Source: a virus
Direction: 5' to 3' (one strand)
Virus record (IMG/VR): IMGVR_UViG_3300032050_000440
Coordinates: 1 to 34,611 of that record
Length of the DNA stretch: 34,611 nt
Of the stretch, positions 32,269-34,611 are shown piece after piece. The first letter of the stretch is position 1. Each line of letters starts with the position of its first letter. Below the pieces are notes generated by a model. That model worked only from the letters and a program-made list of their open reading frames with translations, searched no databases and was not told the DNA's origin. A program made the translations under genes and the position numbers.

Positions 32269-33411
32269 ATGTCAGACTCTTTCTATTGTGCCGCACCTTG
32301 GCGTGGCCTGCATATCAATCCCCGTGGTGATGTCAAAACCTGCTGTGCAGGTGATCCCAACATGCTGGGCAACTTGAACACCAACAACATCATTGAGATT
32401 CTCAACAGTGATCTCATGGCAGACATAAGAAATGATCTGTCACAAGGTCGAGCACATAAGTATTGTAGCAATTGTGTACAAGCTGAACGCTTTGGAGCAG
32501 ACTCAGAGCGCAAGTGGCACAATGATCTCAACCAAGATATCAATTACGCGACTGCCGGAGACAAATACCATTACCCTGTAATTGTAGATGTGCGATGGAA
32601 TACCACCTGTAACCTTTCATGTAACTACTGTAGTGAATGGGCCAGTTCAAAATGGTCCGCACTCAAAGGTATTCCATTCAAGTCTGGCAGTCGCCCCTAT
32701 TATGAAGATGTGTGTGACTTTATTGCGGCACATCACGAACATATTAAAGACGTTGCCCTAGTAGGCGGAGAGCCCTTACTGCTTCCTGAGAACGAACGTC
32801 TACTAGATGTTATCCCAGAAGATTGCACAGTTACACTAATCACCAACATGAATGTGGATCTTGACCGGAACAAGATCTTCAAGAAACTGGCACAACGTAA
32901 GAAAGTTGGCTGGAGCATGAGCTTTGACAACATAGACAGTCGCTTTGAATATGTGCGTTATGGCGGCGAATGGGCACAAGTCAAACACAACCTTAACAAG
33001 GTCAAAGACCTGTTCAAGCAAGGACACTGGGGCGGCATTCATGCTGTGTACAACATCTACAATGCCACACGCATCACAGAATTCCGTGAATGGGCCTCTG
33101 AACAAGGTGTAACTGTATTGTGGCAAAACTTGTTCCAACCCGACTACTTGGACCCATTCCTACACGGCCCTGAAGTTGCGGCATTAGCAGCCGCAGAGAT
33201 TGAACGTTTCTATGCCACAGGACTTGCTACACCTGCTGAGCGACAATTCTTTGACAATGCCTTGAACATGTATCGTGCTGTGACTCAAGAACGTGCAGGC
33301 ATCACTCGCAAGTTCAAGCAACACATTGTTGAGATTGAAACTCAGTACCACAAAGATCAAGCTGGAAAATTTGTGCAGTTGTGGCCAGAGCTGGCACATT
33401 TGATCAAATGA
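32269..33411 (+). CDS. Radical SAM protein with N-terminal SPASM/twitch-like domain
   Basis: A 380-residue radical SAM enzyme. The core has C114-x3-C118-x2-C121 (TTCNLSCNYCSEW), then VALVGGEPLLLPENERLLDV and TLITNMNVDLDR. Before it, residues 5-70 read FYCAAPWRGLHINPRGDVKT, CC, LGNLNTNNIIEILNS and KYCSNC, the signature of SPASM/twitch auxiliary iron-sulfur domains (C7, C25, C26, C66, C69), which normally follow the core. Aquatic T4-like phages carry related twitch-type proteins of unknown substrate, as far as I know. The start at 32269 was chosen because the Cys-rich domain begins there and a late-type octamer is 5 nt upstream; the open frame to 32191 overlaps the nuclease. Its TGA overlaps the SGNH start (ATGA), suggesting a paired function. 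Confidence 0.85.
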   Translation: MSDSFYCAAPWRGLHINPRGDVKTCCAGDPNMLGNLNTNNIIEILNSDLMADIRNDLSQGRAHKYCSNCVQAERFGADSERKWHNDLNQDINYATAGDKYHYPVIVDVRWNTTCNLSCNYCSEWASSKWSALKGIPFKSGSRPYYEDVCDFIAAHHEHIKDVALVGGEPLLLPENERLLDVIPEDCTVTLITNMNVDLDRNKIFKKLAQRKKVGWSMSFDNIDSRFEYVRYGGEWAQVKHNLNKVKDLFKQGHWGGIHAVYNIYNATRITEFREWASEQGVTVLWQNLFQPDYLDPFLHGPEVAALAAAEIERFYATGLATPAERQFFDNALNMYRAVTQERAGITRKFKQHIVEIETQYHKDQAGKFVQLWPELAHLIK

Positions 33412-34160
33412 AACCCCTACATCGATCAACAATCTATGCAGGGCAACAACTAGAATGGTTTGATCCTGACTCGCGAGAAAACTATCTTGCACACCTTAAA
33501 CGCCCTGAAAAGCGCAAACTACTAGAGCAGTTTGGATGGGCAAATTTATCTACTGAAGATCCCGTTACATATTGTTTCAACAGTGAAGGGTTTAGAACTG
33601 CAGAATTTGATCAGCGTGAAAACTTCGTTGCCATTGGTTGCAGTTTTACTGCTGGAATAGGTATTCAAGAACATCTTCGGTGGACAGACCTAGTTAGTAA
33701 TCAACTCAATTTGCATTGCTGGAATCTTGGGGTAGCAGGCTCGGGCAGTGATACCTGTTATAGAATACTTAAACATTGGCTGCCCGTACTGAAACCAAAG
33801 TTTGTGGTGTTCTTAGAACCAAGGCCCAACAGGATTGAATTACATCAAGAAGTCAACGAGCCACCGCACCTAATCAATTGGACCTATAACGTAAAGCCTT
33901 GGACTGATGGAATTTATGTTAAAATGTGGCTGGAAAATGATGAAAACATGCGATTACATGCTGAAAAAAATCGTGCGGCCATACAGTGGTACTGTCATGA
34001 AAATGCCACACCTGTGATCATGTTCAACCCTACCGACTATCTTGATCTTGTGGAAGACAAACGAGAACTAGATCTTGGTCGAGACTTGCTACATTTAGGA
34101 AAGAAAAACAATCAAGCCTTTGCTGATGTTGTGTACAAACGTATAATTAATACATTATGA
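33408..34160 (+). CDS. SGNH/GDSL hydrolase-like protein
   Basis: A 250-residue protein with SGNH-hydrolase blocks: AIGCSFTAG (nucleophile S79), WNLGVAGSGSD (Gly block II), FVVFLEPRPNR in place of block III (GxND) and DLLHLGKKNN (block V, DxxH). The family hydrolyses or transfers acyl esters on sugars, lipids or peptides. The block III Asn is not evident at the usual spot, though N141 may substitute, so activity is uncertain. It is translationally coupled to the radical SAM gene (ATGA) and to gp17 (ATGA). A role in modifying host surface sugars or a small product of the radical SAM enzyme is guesswork. Confidence 0.72.
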   Translation: MKPLHRSTIYAGQQLEWFDPDSRENYLAHLKRPEKRKLLEQFGWANLSTEDPVTYCFNSEGFRTAEFDQRENFVAIGCSFTAGIGIQEHLRWTDLVSNQLNLHCWNLGVAGSGSDTCYRILKHWLPVLKPKFVVFLEPRPNRIELHQEVNEPPHLINWTYNVKPWTDGIYVKMWLENDENMRLHAEKNRAAIQWYCHENATPVIMFNPTDYLDLVEDKRELDLGRDLLHLGKKNNQAFADVVYKRIINTL

Positions 34161-34611
34161 GTATAAGTCCAGAAACAGTCCTTGTCAAAGCCCCGCACCG
34201 TAGGGAAACATTTACAGAAGAACAACTAACAGACTTCATGCTGTGTGCTGATCAAGACTCGGGTCCGCTGTATTTCATGGACAACTTTTTCTATATCCAG
34301 CACCCCACACGCGGCAAGATGTTGTATCATCCGTTTGACTATCAAAAGCAACTGATATACACTTATCATAACTATCGTTATTCAATCAGCTTGATGCCTC
34401 GACAAACAGGCAAGTCTACTTCGGCTGCCGGTTACTTGCTGTGGTATGCAATGTTTGTGCCAGACTCAACTATTCTAATTGCCGCGCACAAGTACACAGG
34501 TGCGCAGGAGATCATGCAACGTATTCGTTATGCATATGAACTGTGCCCCAATCATATTCGAGCAGGTGTAACCAGTTACAACAAAGGCTCAATTGACTTT
34601 GACAACGGATC
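34157..34611 (+). CDS. gp17: Terminase large subunit gp17, 3'-truncated
   Basis: The first 151 codons of the packaging motor, running off the window. It begins MSISPETVLVKAPHRRETF at an ATGA overlap with the SGNH gene. The ATPase core is clear: YHPFDYQKQLIYTYHNYRYS, then the Walker A region SLMPRQTGKSTSAAGYLLWY (T4: NLSRQLGKTTVVAIFLAHF), ILIAAHKYTGAQEIMQRIRY (T4: GILAHKGSMSAEVLDRTKQA) and SYNKGSIDFDNGS (T4: EWNKGSIELDNGS). gp17 pumps DNA into the prohead and cuts the concatemer. The Walker B and nuclease parts lie beyond the window. Confidence 0.93.
   Translation, partial: MSISPETVLVKAPHRRETFTEEQLTDFMLCADQDSGPLYFMDNFFYIQHPTRGKMLYHPFDYQKQLIYTYHNYRYSISLMPRQTGKSTSAAGYLLWYAMFVPDSTILIAAHKYTGAQEIMQRIRYAYELCPNHIRAGVTSYNKGSIDFDNG

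Noticed and set aside
1-34611. tRNA genes, integrase or lysogeny genes
   Set aside because: None recognised while reading both strands; intergenic gaps are too short (at most about 80 nt) for most such elements.

Overview
The window is a late (virion-morphogenesis) segment of a T4-like myovirus genome, most likely an uncultured phage of aquatic bacterioplankton. The evidence is a set of T4-type proteins recognisable from sequence: gp4 head completion, gp13 and gp14 neck, gp15 tail completion, gp16 and gp17 terminase subunits, gp18 sheath, gp19 tube, and a gp1-like dNMP kinase. There are also many T4-type late promoters (octamer TATAAATA and close variants). Several extra families are ones I recall as typical of marine or freshwater T4-like phages: ATGN-repeat fibres, twitch-type radical SAM proteins, EF-hand and Lys/Glu-rich structural proteins, and small MRAxEFITE-type proteins. 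No host gene, tRNA, CRISPR array, integrase or diversity-generating reverse transcriptase was seen. The host cannot be named from this window.

Layout. (1) 1-11158, plus strand: adhesin and fibre module. It holds a 5'-truncated repeat fibre, a small beta protein, a 1201-aa repeat fibre with a beta-rich tip, a short protein sharing the fibre's N-terminal domain, and a 1321-aa tail structural protein. (2) 14351-11161, minus strand: gp14, gp15 and a Nudix hydrolase. (3) 14352-16199: a divergent control region (a late promoter to the left, a consensus sigma70 promoter to the right) and three plus-strand genes of unknown function. The second of these genes has a sigma70 promoter built into a 15-bp perfect inverted repeat. 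(4) 16222-19530: gp13, a DEDDh exonuclease, a dNMP kinase and a B12-binding-type radical SAM enzyme, then a convergent HNH/zinc-finger protein. (5) 19967-25932: gp18, gp19, a second tube-like protein, a small conserved protein and gp4. (6) 25948-27029: a GIY-YIG homing endonuclease wedged between gp4 and gp16, then gp16. (7) 27050-31802: candidate capsid-internal proteins with N-termini like the T4 internal-protein targeting peptide, a 680-aa charged protein with an EF-hand loop and an AT-hook, small proteins, and a YadA-head-like repeat fibre. (8) 31812-34611: a secreted SNase-type nuclease, a radical SAM protein with an N-terminal SPASM-like domain, an SGNH hydrolase-like protein, and the 5' part of gp17.

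How it works together. Late promoters drive neck, tail and head genes. Many genes are coupled by ATGA, TAATG or TGATG overlaps. Five genes have a promoter -10 element or late octamer only 4-5 nt before the start codon and no good Shine-Dalgarno, which predicts leaderless mRNAs. Other late genes have 17-24 nt leaders with a clear Shine-Dalgarno. Accessory enzymes are interleaved with structural genes. The two terminase genes are about 7 kb apart, unlike T4. No gene-free stretch exceeds 300 bases; the longest gaps are the roughly 80-nt regulatory regions at 14352-14430 and 14689-14766.
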